Positions 50,832 to 59,784 of a DNA stretch of 64,000 bases are shown here, piece after piece. Both the position numbers and the translations under genes were made by a program. The DNA is from SIG459 sp045631645 (GTDB lineage Bacteria; Bacillota; Clostridia; Oscillospirales; Oscillospiraceae). Position 1 is the stretch's first letter, and the number at the start of each line of letters is the position of its first letter. The notes under the pieces are model-generated. The model saw only the letters and a program-made list of their open reading frames with translations. It did no database searches and was not told the DNA's origin. The stretch covers positions 1-64,000 of the forward strand of contig JAZQVC010000031.1 of the NCBI GenBank assembly GCA_045631645.1. The letters run 5' to 3'.

Positions 50832-52066
50832 TAGCTCCTGTAGAAAATCTCATCGCCCTCGGGCAATGCATTTTTTCCAAGTGTACTGTCAACACTATCC
50901 GTCCACGGGTTGCCGCTATGTTTAAGCTCAGCTTGTTTTTCAAGCATAAGACCTATAAGCAGGTTGGAAAGAAGGAAACCGCTTGCGGTGAAACGCCAGC
51001 GTCCCTTGGCAGTTACAACCCAACCCTTGCGTTCAAATTCTTTAAGAAGCTGCTCCATCGGCGCAAAATTGCAGCGATAGATTTTATAATATTCTTTTTC
51101 GGATATACCCTTTGTTGTTCGCATACCCAGCATAATATATTCGGCAGCTCTGTCCAGAAGACCTATCTTTTCATACTCATCGACAATAGTCTCATTCTCG
51201 TTGATGTTATTTATGTATTTGACAAGATCGCGAACATAGCTATATCTCAAACCGCCAACGCAGGAATGGGCACCGGGTCCGAAGCCCATATAGTCTTTGA
51301 GCAGCCAATACTTGAGATTATGCTTGGAATACTTTTTCTTGCGGCAGAAATTGCTGATCTCATACTGCTTGTAGCCATGATTTGCAAGAGTTTCAACTGT
51401 ATAGAGGTACATATCGGCCTGCTCATCATCATCGGGAAGGAATGGGGAATCCTTATATGCATACATAGCAGTTCCCTCTTCAAGCTTCAGACCGTAGCAT
51501 GAAATATGGTCAACCTTGAGGGCAATGGCCTTGCGGAGAGTCTCCGCCCAGTCGCTTTTTGTCTGGCTGGGAAGACCATAGATAAGGTCAATACTTATAT
51601 TGCGGAATCCGCTTCTGCGGGCATCTTTTACACACTGTTCAACCTGCGCCCAGTTATGTCTGCGTCCCACAAGCTTAAGAATATCATCGTTGGCAGACTG
51701 CGCGCCTATGCTGACTCTGTTAAAGCCTTCGCTGCGAAGCATCTTCAAATCCGCCTTAGTTATGCTATCCGGATTTACCTCTATTGTAACTTCGGCGCTG
51801 CGATAAACAAGGGCATTCATTTTAAGGGCATTGAATATCTCGCAAATTCGCTTTGCCCCGTAATAACTGGGAGTGCCGCCTCCAAAATAGACGGTATCCA
51901 CATAATAGCGCTGAAGCTGAGGTCCTGCCTCTTTGATATGATCTATTATTGCATTGTGATATTTGGGCATCAGGCTATCGCAGTTTGCGTGGGAATAAAA
52001 ATCGCAATACGCGCATTTTGATGCACAAAAAGGTATATGAATATATATTCCGAGATTTTTGCTCAT
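50831..52066 (-). CDS. hemW: Radical SAM heme chaperone HemW (HemN-like)
   Basis: A 411-residue radical SAM protein: YIHIPFCASKCAYCDF holds the CxxxCxxC iron-sulfur site (near residue 14), YFGGGTPS and the EVNPDSITKADLKMLRSEGFNRVSIG region in pieces, followed by a HemN C-terminal domain. HemW proteins bind and deliver heme and are often mislabelled coproporphyrinogen oxidase. ATG at 52066 follows CGGAG; the longer frame to 52138 is unsupported. In many Firmicutes it precedes hrcA/grpE; here htpG, another chaperone gene, lies upstream. Its stop codon merges with repeat copy B. Confidence 0.92.
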   Translation of the reverse strand: MSKNLGIYIHIPFCASKCAYCDFYSHANCDSLMPKYHNAIIDHIKEAGPQLQRYYVDTVYFGGGTPSYYGAKRICEIFNALKMNALVYRSAEVTIEVNPDSITKADLKMLRSEGFNRVSIGAQSANDDILKLVGRRHNWAQVEQCVKDARRSGFRNISIDLIYGLPSQTKSDWAETLRKAIALKVDHISCYGLKLEEGTAMYAYKDSPFLPDDDEQADMYLYTVETLANHGYKQYEISNFCRKKKYSKHNLKYWLLKDYMGFGPGAHSCVGGLRYSYVRDLVKYINNINENETIVDEYEKIGLLDRAAEYIMLGMRTTKGISEKEYYKIYRCNFAPMEQLLKEFERKGWVVTAKGRWRFTASGFLLSNLLIGLMLEKQAELKHSGNPWTDSVDSTLGKNALPEGDEIFYRS

Positions 52067-52162
52067 TGCTTTTCTCCGAAATTCGTTATGTATGATATGC
52101 GGAGTACGTACAGCACCCCACATATCAGCATACAGCACATAACAAATTATGTCAACTTAAAA

Positions 52163-54082
52163 TCAAAAAAGTCCGCAAACAAGTTCGGTATATGCCGCAG
52201 GATCGTCAAGGGGAATATCTGCCACAAGCTTTGCCTGGCAAAGAAGGATTTTAGCAAGCTTTGCAGCTTTTTCCTTATCCTCCCCGTAGCTTCTCTTCAA
52301 AGCTTCAAATGCGCTATGGGAAGCATTCAGCTCAAGCACCTTGCGAGCCTTGAGGTTTTCGGTGTTTGCACCGGGGAGAGAGCGGAAATATCTTTCAACC
52401 TCGAGGGTTATTTCACCCTCGGTTGTGATACATACAGGGAAGCTTTTAAGCTTGTGGGAAATTCTGACGTCCACAACCTCTTCATCAAGGCTCTCCTTGA
52501 TAAACTCCAGCATTTCGCGGTTTTCATCGGCAATACGCTGGTTATCTGCTTTCTGCAAATCGGTTTCAAGTCCCAGATCGTCGGAGCTTACATTGCAGAA
52601 TTTCTTGCCTTCATATTCACCCAGTATCTGGATAACGAACTCATCAACATCCTCTGTCATATAAAGAAGACCGTAGCCCGCATCCTTGACCTGCTCGGTC
52701 TGGGGAAGCTTTTCTGCACGAGATACGCTTTCAGCTGCGGCATAATATATATATTTCTGCCCTGCAGGCATCTTATTTGCATACTCTTCAAGAGAAACAA
52801 GCTTTTCTTCTCCAGCGGCTGCAAAAACAAGGAGATCCTTGAGCATATCCTTTTTTCTGCCGTAATCGCCCACGATGCCGTATTTGATCTGTGTGCCAAA
52901 AGCCTTCCAGAAACGCTCATAGGCTTCGCGGTCATTGGTGAGGAGCTTTTTAAGCTCGGTTTTGACTTTCTTTTCGATATTGCTGGCTATTACTTTCAGC
53001 TGGCGGTCATGCTGGAGCATCTCGCGGGAAATGTTCAGGCTGAGATCCTGACTGTCAACAATACCGCGAACAAAACGGAAACAGTCGCTGAGAAGGTCAG
53101 AGCACTTATCCATGATAACAACGCCGCTGGAATAAAGCTGAAGACCGGGCTGGAAATCGCGGGAATAATAATCATAGGGCACATTTGCGGGAATAAAGAG
53201 CATTGCCTTATAGCTGACTGCGCCTTCTGCGTTGATTCTTATAACCGCAAGAGGCTCATCTGCATCATGGAACTTTTCTTTATAAAAAGCCTTGCAGTCA
53301 TCATCGCTGACCTCGCTCTTGGATCTGTGCCAGATGGGTACCATACTGTTGACGGTCTGTTCCTGCCAAACCTCGATAAACTCCCTCTTGGGCTCGCCGT
53401 TTTCATCCACTTCTCCTGTTTCACGGGATTCATAGCCCTCCACATCCATAATGATGGGCCAGCGGACATAGTCGGAATACTTCTTTACGAGCTCCTTAAG
53501 GCGGAAGGAGTCCAGATACTCGCTGTATTTTTCGTCCTGAGTATCCTCTTTTATGTGCATTATAATGTCGGTGCCGACGCTTTCTTTCTCTGCCTCGCTT
53601 ATGGTATAGCCATCTGCGCCGCTGCTTTCCCATTTATAAGCGCTCTCACTGCCGTAGGCGCGGGAAATGACGGTAACTTTATCGCTGACCATAAATGCGG
53701 AATAAAAGCCCACGCCAAACTGTCCGATAATATCAATATCAGCCTTCTCAGCCTCTTCTTCACTGAGCTCGCTCTTGAATTTAAGAGAGCCGCTGCGGGC
53801 AATAACACCCAGATTGCTCTCCATATCCTCGCGGTTCATACCAATGCCGTTATCGGAAACGCAGACGGTGCCCTCATCCTCATCCACCTTGATGCGAATG
53901 CGGAAATCCTCTCTGCCAAGTCCGACAGCTTCATCCGTAAGGGAGATATAGCAAAGCTTATCTATTGCATCGGAAGCATTGGATATTATCTCACGAAGAA
54001 AAATTTCCTTGTGGGTATATATAGAATTGATCATAAGGTCCAGAAGACGCTTGGACTCTGCCTTAAACTGCTTTTTTGCCAT
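52163..54082 (-). CDS. htpG: Molecular chaperone HtpG (Hsp90 family)
   Basis: A 639-residue protein of HtpG length: ATPase domain with IYTHKEIFLREIISNASDA, DNGIGMNREDMESNLG and GQFGVGFYSAFMV, a middle domain (FIPANVPYDYYS; LNISREMLQ) and a C-terminal dimerisation domain. It assists folding of client proteins in an ATP-dependent cycle. ATG follows GGAGGAA. No CIRCE element is seen in front; a sigma-A promoter is. Confidence 0.96.
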   Translation of the reverse strand: MAKKQFKAESKRLLDLMINSIYTHKEIFLREIISNASDAIDKLCYISLTDEAVGLGREDFRIRIKVDEDEGTVCVSDNGIGMNREDMESNLGVIARSGSLKFKSELSEEEAEKADIDIIGQFGVGFYSAFMVSDKVTVISRAYGSESAYKWESSGADGYTISEAEKESVGTDIIMHIKEDTQDEKYSEYLDSFRLKELVKKYSDYVRWPIIMDVEGYESRETGEVDENGEPKREFIEVWQEQTVNSMVPIWHRSKSEVSDDDCKAFYKEKFHDADEPLAVIRINAEGAVSYKAMLFIPANVPYDYYSRDFQPGLQLYSSGVVIMDKCSDLLSDCFRFVRGIVDSQDLSLNISREMLQHDRQLKVIASNIEKKVKTELKKLLTNDREAYERFWKAFGTQIKYGIVGDYGRKKDMLKDLLVFAAAGEEKLVSLEEYANKMPAGQKYIYYAAAESVSRAEKLPQTEQVKDAGYGLLYMTEDVDEFVIQILGEYEGKKFCNVSSDDLGLETDLQKADNQRIADENREMLEFIKESLDEEVVDVRISHKLKSFPVCITTEGEITLEVERYFRSLPGANTENLKARKVLELNASHSAFEALKRSYGEDKEKAAKLAKILLCQAKLVADIPLDDPAAYTELVCGLF

Positions 54083-54118
54083 TTTCGGTTCCTCCGAGTA
54101 TAATTATTTAATCAAGTT

Positions 54119-54146
54119 ATTATAACATCTTTGGCCATATTTTCAA
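54119..54146 (-). promoter_or_regulatory. Promoter of htpG
   Basis: Minus strand: TTGAAA, 16-base spacer, TATAAT, about 37 bases before the ATG. Confidence 0.7.
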
Positions 54147-54168
54147 TGTATATTTGAAACATTGCCTC

Positions 54169-54196
54169 TTGCATCTTTCCCTCCCTGTGCTAAAAT
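54169..54196 (+). promoter_or_regulatory. Promoter of the uracil-DNA glycosylase unit
   Basis: TTGCAT, 16-base spacer, TAAAAT with a TGC extension, 30 bases before the ATG; divergent from the htpG promoter. Confidence 0.6.
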
Positions 54197-54226
54197 TAAC
54201 ATAGCCCAAAGGAAGGAGACGCTCAT

Positions 54227-54790
54227 ATGACTCTCGAAAACCTGAAAAAAGAATGCCTCAGCTGCCGCAGATGCGGTCTTTGCGAAAGCCGCAGCAACGT
54301 TGTTTTCGGCGTTGGCAAGGAAAATGCCGAGGTAATGTTCATCGGAGAAGGTCCCGGCGAGCAGGAGGACATCCAGGGCGAGCCTTTCGTTGGAAGAGCC
54401 GGCAAGCTTCTTGACGATATGCTGGAAATGATAGATCTGGATCGCAGCAAGATATATATCGCAAACATCGTAAAATGCCGCCCTCCCAAAAACCGCGACC
54501 CTCTGAATATAGAGCAGGACGCCTGCTCTCAATGGCTGCAGGAACAGCTTAAAATCATCAATCCCAAAATTGTTGTCTGTCTCGGACGCATATCTGCCGC
54601 CCGTTTTATTAAAGAGGACTTCAAGATAACAAGAGAACACGGACAGTGGTTCATAAAAGACGGGCTTATGGTCATGGCAATGTACCACCCCGCCGCACTG
54701 CTGCGCGACAGTTCAAAGCGCCCTGAAACCTTTGAAGATCTTGTTAAGCTCCGTCAGGCTATCAGAGACTATTGCACCGATACTTACTAA
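54227..54790 (+). CDS. Uracil-DNA glycosylase, family 4 (Fe-S type)
   Basis: A 187-residue enzyme that removes uracil from DNA. The cysteines that hold the [4Fe-4S] cluster are seen at the N-terminus (CLSCRRCGLC) and further on (VKCRPPKNRDP; ACSQWL). Motif A is GEGPGEQED and motif B is HPAALLRD. The ATG has GGAAGGAG upstream. It starts a three-gene plus-strand run with two acyltransferases that seem functionally unrelated. Confidence 0.93.
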   Translation: MTLENLKKECLSCRRCGLCESRSNVVFGVGKENAEVMFIGEGPGEQEDIQGEPFVGRAGKLLDDMLEMIDLDRSKIYIANIVKCRPPKNRDPLNIEQDACSQWLQEQLKIINPKIVVCLGRISAARFIKEDFKITREHGQWFIKDGLMVMAMYHPAALLRDSSKRPETFEDLVKLRQAIRDYCTDTY

Positions 54791-54818
54791 GATATTAACA
54801 CCAGAGAGGTAAATTCAA

Positions 54819-55718
54819 ATGCTTTCCTTTCACCCCCTGCTTCTCGGGGATAAAAAAGCCGTTGATGATATTTGCAAGGTGGAAAACTCCCGCTCGGCAG
54901 ACTTCGTCTTCGGCAATATGTTCCTATGGAATGATAAATACCGCCAAAGCATATGCTTTTCCGACGGAAGACTTTTTGTTCGCGTTGAGGGCGAGCATGT
55001 GCCCATTTTCCCCTTCCCCATCGGAAGCGGTGACCTTGGCGAGGCAATAGAAAAGTTGCTTTCCTACACACGGGCGCAGGGCTATAACCTTGTTCTCCGC
55101 GGTGTTGAGCTTCATCACAAGGAGCAGCTTGAAAAGCTTTTCCCGGGGCATTTCAGCTTTGTCCACGACAGAGACTATGATGACTATATTTATTCCGCCG
55201 AAAAGCTTGCAAGCCTTTCCGGAAAAAAGCTCCACGGAAAAAGAAATCACATAAATCGCTTTGAAGCCACTTATCCCGATTGGCGCTTCGAACCACTCAG
55301 GAAAGAACATTTCCCCCTTTGCAGAATGCTTCTCGACCGGTGGGAGACAGGAGTTTCCGACGGGGAATATCTTGTCGGAAACGAGAGACAGGCCATCGAG
55401 CTTGCCTTTGAACATTTCGAAGAGCTTTCTCTTATGGGCGGCACTCTTTTTATTGGAGATAGACTTGTTGCCTTCACCCTCGGCGAAGTTATCTCATCCG
55501 ACTGCTTCAATGTGCATTTTGAAAAGGCAGACTCCGAAACGGATGGAGCCTACCCCATGATAAACAGAGAGTTTGTGCGGTATATATGCAAAGAACTTCC
55601 GCAAATTTGTTATGTAAACCGCGAAGATGATATGGGGCTTGAAAATCTCCGCAAAAGCAAGCTGAGCTACCGTCCCGAAATCATTCTTGAAAAATATTCC
55701 GCCCATTGGACTGACTGA
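54819..55718 (+). CDS. DUF2156 (phosphatidylglycerol lysyltransferase-like) protein
   Basis: A 299-residue soluble protein with the tandem-GNAT layout of DUF2156: an N-terminal part with SADFVFGNMFLWNDKY and a C-terminal part with KKLHGKRNHINRFEATYPDW and YVNREDDMGLENLRKSK. Relatives include the catalytic part of MprF, but the stand-alone forms in Clostridia are of unknown substrate. No membrane segments, so lysyl transfer to lipid is not implied. It overlaps nothing; the next gene starts after 2 bases. Confidence 0.88.
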   Translation: MLSFHPLLLGDKKAVDDICKVENSRSADFVFGNMFLWNDKYRQSICFSDGRLFVRVEGEHVPIFPFPIGSGDLGEAIEKLLSYTRAQGYNLVLRGVELHHKEQLEKLFPGHFSFVHDRDYDDYIYSAEKLASLSGKKLHGKRNHINRFEATYPDWRFEPLRKEHFPLCRMLLDRWETGVSDGEYLVGNERQAIELAFEHFEELSLMGGTLFIGDRLVAFTLGEVISSDCFNVHFEKADSETDGAYPMINREFVRYICKELPQICYVNREDDMGLENLRKSKLSYRPEIILEKYSAHWTD

Positions 55719-55720
55719 CT

Positions 55721-56512
55721 ATGAACAATTTTTTCCTCCGCCCCACAGCGGAAGACGATATTGAACAAATCGTGAAAATATGGAGCGAGGCCTTCGGGGA
55801 CAGCGAAGAATTCATCCTTGCCCTTGTGGAAAACTGCCTGCTTATCCAAAACGGAGTGTGCGCCGAAAGCGACGGCAAGGGCCGAGCCTTCATGTTCTCC
55901 TTTGACGGACTGTTGCTTGGCGGCAAAAAGGCATCCTATATTTACGGACTTTGCACACAAAGGGAATATAGACGAAAAGGTATGGGAAAAGCCCTTGCTC
56001 TTTATGCCGCTCAACAGGCGGCTACCAGAGGCGCTGAGCTTGTATTCTTACGCCCTGCTGACAAAAATCTTGAGGCCTGGTATGCCTCCACTCTTAACGC
56101 CCGTCCCTTTGCTCCAACAGCAACAAAAAAGCTTTTTCCTTCCCTTCCCTCTGAGTTAAAGGCTACCGAAATCTCTATGGATGAATATCTTCAAAAACGC
56201 TTCAACGCTCCATGGAGTCTGAGCGCCGAGATAATTTGCGCCGAAAGTATTGTCCACCGTTTTTACGGCGGCGCTTTTCTCCGCTGCGGTGATTGCTATA
56301 TATGCGCCGAAAAATGCGGTGACGGGCTTTATCTCAGAGAAATCATAGGCGATGACAGCCTTCTTGCCATCTCCGCAGCTGCAGAAAAATTTGGCGTGGA
56401 GGAAGTATATGTTCCGTACCCCTCGGCAGACGGAATTCCCCTTATGTTCATACCTCCATTTTCTCAGGAAAATATTTCCACAATTCCCCTTATGCCCTTC
56501 ACACTTGATTGA
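55721..56512 (+). CDS. GNAT family N-acetyltransferase
   Basis: A 263-residue protein with an N-terminal GNAT fold; the acetyl-CoA loop is REYRRKGMGKAL (RxxGxG/A). A second, weaker domain (about 145-263) suggests an Eis-like tandem layout. The substrate is unknown. It starts 2 bases after the DUF2156 gene and is translationally coupled to it, so the pair may act together. A 383-base gap follows. Confidence 0.85.
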   Translation: MNNFFLRPTAEDDIEQIVKIWSEAFGDSEEFILALVENCLLIQNGVCAESDGKGRAFMFSFDGLLLGGKKASYIYGLCTQREYRRKGMGKALALYAAQQAATRGAELVFLRPADKNLEAWYASTLNARPFAPTATKKLFPSLPSELKATEISMDEYLQKRFNAPWSLSAEIICAESIVHRFYGGAFLRCGDCYICAEKCGDGLYLREIIGDDSLLAISAAAEKFGVEEVYVPYPSADGIPLMFIPPFSQENISTIPLMPFTLD

Positions 56513-56545
56513 CATAATATCTTTTCGAGATATGGGAACATAGGT

Positions 56546-56591
56546 GTAAAACCCAATATTTTGCGTAAAACCATCAACGAAAAGCGTAAAA
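56546..56591 (+). repeat. Three GTAAAA direct repeats at about 20-base spacing
   Basis: GTAAAA(A/C) motifs at 56546, 56565 and 56586, the last two preceded by GC (GCGTAAAA). The roughly two-turn spacing puts them on the same face of the helix. They lie in the AT-rich 383-base gap (56513-56895), which otherwise holds a terminator and the kinase promoter. Confidence 0.4.
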
Positions 56592-56750
56592 TCCTGTTTC
56601 ATGCAAGATTTACATAATTATTTTTTATAAAAATTTTTAAATTTAATATTTATGTAACATTTTCTATATTTATTTTGTAACATTTAATCTTTAATATAGT
56701 CATTGCAAGAGACAGTTTCATCTTTTTCATTTTGTCCTCATCCCATATAT

Positions 56751-56797
56751 AATAAGCTCAACGGAATGTCGCGCCGTTGAGCTTATTAATTTTTTGT
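56751..56797 (+). terminator. Terminator after the acyltransferase unit
   Basis: A 14-bp perfect stem (AATAAGCTCAACGG and complement), 9-base loop, then AATTTTTT. Confidence 0.9.
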
Positions 56798-56846
56798 CGA
56801 GAAATTAATTTATTCGTTGATTAAGCTCGCAGGAATGTATTATAAT
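56794..56846 (+). promoter_or_regulatory. Kinase promoter with a Spo0A-box-like site
   Basis: TTGTCGAG (56794-56801, one base off the TTGTCGAA 0A box) lies 15 bases before TTGATT (56817), an 18-base spacer and TATAAT (56841-56846). The geometry would allow Spo0A control of the kinase gene. Confidence 0.5.
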
Positions 56847-56895
56847 CAAGTGGCACGCAGCATATAATATCCGCAGTCCTTTCTGGAGGTCGACG

Positions 56896-57978
56896 ATGGA
56901 AAAGAATATTAAAGCTCTCCTTGAGCTTGGTCGCGCAGCCATTATTGCAATTGAAAATAATCAAATTATTCATATGAACAGCGCTGCCATTGCCCTTTTG
57001 GGCGGTGACTACTGCGGCAAAAGTCCCTACTTCCTTCTGCCCGATCATCTTTTTGATGAATTTTCGGACTGCTATACCTGCAGCGCCACTTTGAAAGGAC
57101 ACAAGTGCTGCGCCCAGATAAGGCTCATAGACGGAACAAGATATATCTCCCTTGAGGAAGATAAGGACACAAACTCCTCTTCCGGCATTCTCAGCAAGGC
57201 CATGCTTGCGGATATGCTCTCAACGCTTTTTAACATCGGCATGGCCATTGACAGGCTCAGCGACATAAGTCAGCCCAAAACCAAAAAGCAGACTGAATAT
57301 CTCGCAATAATGAACCACAACTATTATTCTCTTCGTCACGCTCTTTCAAATCTCAGCACAAGCATCTCTTTAAGAGAGGGCACTCTCCCCTTCCAATTCT
57401 CTGTTATTGATCTGACCCAGATTTGTTCCGACCTTGTTTCCACCGTTTCCCTTATGTGCGGAGAAAAAGGCATAAACATTGAATTTTCAAGCCGCCACAG
57501 CCAACTTTTTGCCTACGCTGACGTAGAAAAAATCGAACGTATAATACTTAACCTTCTGTCCAACTCCATTGCTCACACTCCCAAAGGCGGATGCATAAGT
57601 ATTTCCCTTGAAAAAAGCGGTGACACAGCGTATATTTCCGTGAATGATAACGGATGCGGAATCCCCACCCACAACATGTCCCGCCTTTTCACTGCCTACG
57701 AAAGAAAGGCTGACCTTTCCTCCCCCGACAGTTTCAAGGGTGGTCTTGGACTTGGGGTTGCAAGAGGGCTTGCCGAAGGTCATGACGGCGCCCTTATTAT
57801 CGAAAGCCGCGAGGGTGAAGGCTGCAATGTACGCTTTATACTCCCCCTCAACAGCCGGAAATTTACTGTTTTCGAATCTCCTTGTTATAATTATGTAAAC
57901 TCGGGTATGCATCTTATTCTTACCGAGCTTTCCACCGTCCTCGGTAGCGAAAGCTATGGGGAGAAATATCTCGACTGA
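56896..57978 (+). CDS. Orphan soluble sensor histidine kinase
   Basis: A 360-residue protein without membrane segments. A small PAS-like N-terminal part (about 10-80) is followed by a weak dimerisation helix (candidate phospho-His141 in IMNHNYYSL) and a clear HATPase_c domain (about 205-315): N box LNLLSNSIAHTP, G1 VNDNGCGIP, G2 GGLGLGVARGL. A C-terminal tail of about 45 residues follows. No response regulator is nearby. Orphan soluble kinases feed Spo0A in Clostridia, and the 0A-like box upstream fits this, but it remains an inference. ATG follows TGGAGG. Confidence 0.85.
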   Translation: MEKNIKALLELGRAAIIAIENNQIIHMNSAAIALLGGDYCGKSPYFLLPDHLFDEFSDCYTCSATLKGHKCCAQIRLIDGTRYISLEEDKDTNSSSGILSKAMLADMLSTLFNIGMAIDRLSDISQPKTKKQTEYLAIMNHNYYSLRHALSNLSTSISLREGTLPFQFSVIDLTQICSDLVSTVSLMCGEKGINIEFSSRHSQLFAYADVEKIERIILNLLSNSIAHTPKGGCISISLEKSGDTAYISVNDNGCGIPTHNMSRLFTAYERKADLSSPDSFKGGLGLGVARGLAEGHDGALIIESREGEGCNVRFILPLNSRKFTVFESPCYNYVNSGMHLILTELSTVLGSESYGEKYLD

Positions 57979-57983
57979 AAACA

Positions 57984-58032
57984 AAATTAAATGCGCGGCG
58001 GAAAAGTTTCCACCGCGCATTTAATTTTTAGA
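57984..58032. terminator. Bidirectional terminator between kinase and hlyIII genes
   Basis: A stem of about 21 bp with one G-T pair (AAATTAAATGCGCGGCGGAA and complement), 2-base apparent loop, T-runs on both strands. Confidence 0.92.
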
Positions 58033-58696
58033 GAACATAAAAGTAAATTGACAAAAATTGCAGAACACTGCCCAAAACTACAAAAATATGGAAGACGCTG
58101 TGAACCCATCGTTTCTTTTTTCCCACGCCGTAAAGCAGGGCGCCGATTGTGTAAGCTATGCCGCCGCCAAGAAGCAAATAAAAGCCTGCAGTCGACATTA
58201 TTTCCATTGTTTGAGGCACAAAGCAAATTACACTCCATCCCATTCCCACATAGCATATCATGGAAAATGCGTTATATTTTTTCAGATCAATGGCTGTAAG
58301 AGTAATTGCCAGAGCCGCAAGAGCCCACTGCCAAAGCAAAAGCCCCCAGCCTATCAGCGGATATACAGGCAAAAACGCAGTCAGACAAATGATTGAATAT
58401 GTGCCGGCAATGAGGGCATATATCGTGCAATGATCCAATATCTGCAGAACCTTTTTCCCCGTACCCTTTCTCAGTCCGTGATAAATACTTGAAAGGGTGT
58501 AAAGAGAAACCATACTCAGTCCGTATATGATCGCGCCCGCCATATCCGCTCCACTTCCGTCTGCCGCTTTCAGCAGACACAGCACCAGTACAAGGAGTCC
58601 GAAAGCTCCTCCCACTATGTGCGTTACCATATTCATAATCTCCTCGCCCTTTGTATAGTCGGGCAGTATTCTCATGCTCAGTTTTGTGCGTTTCAA
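58028..58696 (-). CDS. Hemolysin III (PAQR) family membrane protein
   Basis: A 222-residue protein with seven transmembrane helices. Seen: the YTKGEEIMNMVTHIVGG opening, SSIYHGL, LDHCTIYALIAGTYS and HSVFHIFVVLGS, which carry the conserved Ser/Asp/His residues of the PAQR fold thought to bind zinc. Its function in bacteria is unknown, possibly lipid-related. The start was set at TTG 58696 because GAAAGGTGG lies 8 bases before it; an ATG at 58741 has no ribosome site and the family begins near this point. Confidence 0.85.
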   Translation of the reverse strand: MKRTKLSMRILPDYTKGEEIMNMVTHIVGGAFGLLVLVLCLLKAADGSGADMAGAIIYGLSMVSLYTLSSIYHGLRKGTGKKVLQILDHCTIYALIAGTYSIICLTAFLPVYPLIGWGLLLWQWALAALAITLTAIDLKKYNAFSMICYVGMGWSVICFVPQTMEIMSTAGFYLLLGGGIAYTIGALLYGVGKKKRWVHSVFHIFVVLGSVLQFLSIYFYVL

Positions 58697-58796
58697 ATCT
58701 GTCGCCACCTTTCTTCCGAAAGTGTATTCCCGGCAGTGCAAAAAGGAAAGCTAAAAGCCGGATAAGAAGGTAGCGACACTGTTGAGAGATAAAAAG

Positions 58797-58851
58797 ATCC
58801 GGTAGAATGCCACTCTACTGCTGGTAGGATGGCTATTCTACCGGATTTTTT
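58797..58851. terminator. Long two-tier hairpin, probable bidirectional terminator
   Basis: Outer 12-bp perfect stem (ATCCGGTAGAAT/ATTCTACCGGAT) enclosing an inner GCCA...TGGC stem, with TTTTTT on the plus strand side and a T-rich tail on the minus strand side. It ends tatD on the minus strand. Confidence 0.8.
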
Positions 58852-58875
58852 GCGTTTATATTTGCAATTAAGCCC

Positions 58876-59637
58876 TTATTCTATGCCAAAAAAGTGCTTT
58901 CCGTTTTCCATTGTGAGGCGCGCAACTTCCTCCGAACCTATGCCCTTGATTTCAGCAATCTTGTCCACAACAAAGCAGAGCTCTCTGCTATCGTTGCGCT
59001 TGCCTCTGTGAGGCACGGGAGCAAGATAGGGGCTATCTGTTTCTATCATAATTTTATCCATAGGGCATATCTCTATAGTTTCAAGAGCCTTGCGGGCATT
59101 TTTGAAGGTTATTGCGCCTGTAAAGGAGAGATACCAGCCCATATCAAGTATCTGTCGCGCCATTTCCGCACTGCCGCTATAGCAATGGAAGACTCCCTTA
59201 ACATCGGGATATTCACGGATAATTTCCATACACTCGCCATGGGCATCTCTATCATGGATTATAACGGGCATATTAAGCTCTCGAGCCAAGTCCATCTGAG
59301 CGCGGAAAACTTCTCTCTGGCGCTCCCTTGGGGAAAAATCGTAGTAATAATCAAGTCCTATCTCCCCGATTGCCTTCACCCTTGGGTTTTGGCACCACTG
59401 CCTTATAAGGTTTCCGCTCTCCTCATTGTAGTTTTCAGCCTCGTGAGGGTGCCAGCCCACTGCAGCATAAACATGGGAATAAGTGTTGGCATATTCAACT
59501 GCTTTGGCGCTTGTTTCTCCATCGCAGCCGGGATTGAGCACAAGGTCAACTCCTTCCTCAGGAAGAGATGCCAGAAGATCATAACGGTCGGGATCGAAAC
59601 GTTCGTCATCATAATGAGCGTGGGTATCAAAATACAT
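58876..59637 (-). CDS. TatD family metal-dependent hydrolase
   Basis: A 253-residue TIM-barrel DNase-like protein: FDTHAHYDDERF (first metal His pair), VGWHPHEAENY, GEIGLDYYYDFSP (bridging Glu), VIIHDRDAH, FHCYSGS and ETDSPYLAPVPHRGKRN (last Asp). It acts on DNA 3' ends or D-aminoacyl substrates in relatives. In many Firmicutes it follows metG; here metG is 10 kb away. ATG follows CGGAG. Confidence 0.93.
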   Translation of the reverse strand: MYFDTHAHYDDERFDPDRYDLLASLPEEGVDLVLNPGCDGETSAKAVEYANTYSHVYAAVGWHPHEAENYNEESGNLIRQWCQNPRVKAIGEIGLDYYYDFSPRERQREVFRAQMDLARELNMPVIIHDRDAHGECMEIIREYPDVKGVFHCYSGSAEMARQILDMGWYLSFTGAITFKNARKALETIEICPMDKIMIETDSPYLAPVPHRGKRNDSRELCFVVDKIAEIKGIGSEEVARLTMENGKHFFGIE

Positions 59638-59725
59638 AATTATTCTCCGTTTAGCTATATAAGTGGTGATTATGTTCCTATTTTTCGCTTAATTTATCAA
59701 CAAAGTGGGTGATATCCTTTTTTCT

Positions 59726-59753
59726 TTGCATATCACTACGCTTATGCTATAAT
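59726..59753 (+). promoter_or_regulatory. Promoter of the O-antigen-ligase-like gene
   Basis: TTGCAT, 16-base spacer, TATAAT with a TGC extension (extended -10), 31 bases before the ATG. Confidence 0.65.
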
Positions 59754-59784
59754 GATTTCCATGAGACGAAAGGGTTCATAATTT

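Noticed and set aside
54083..54226. CIRCE operator in front of htpG
   Set aside because: No TTAGCACTC-N9-GAGTGCTAA pattern is present; only sigma-A-like boxes were found.
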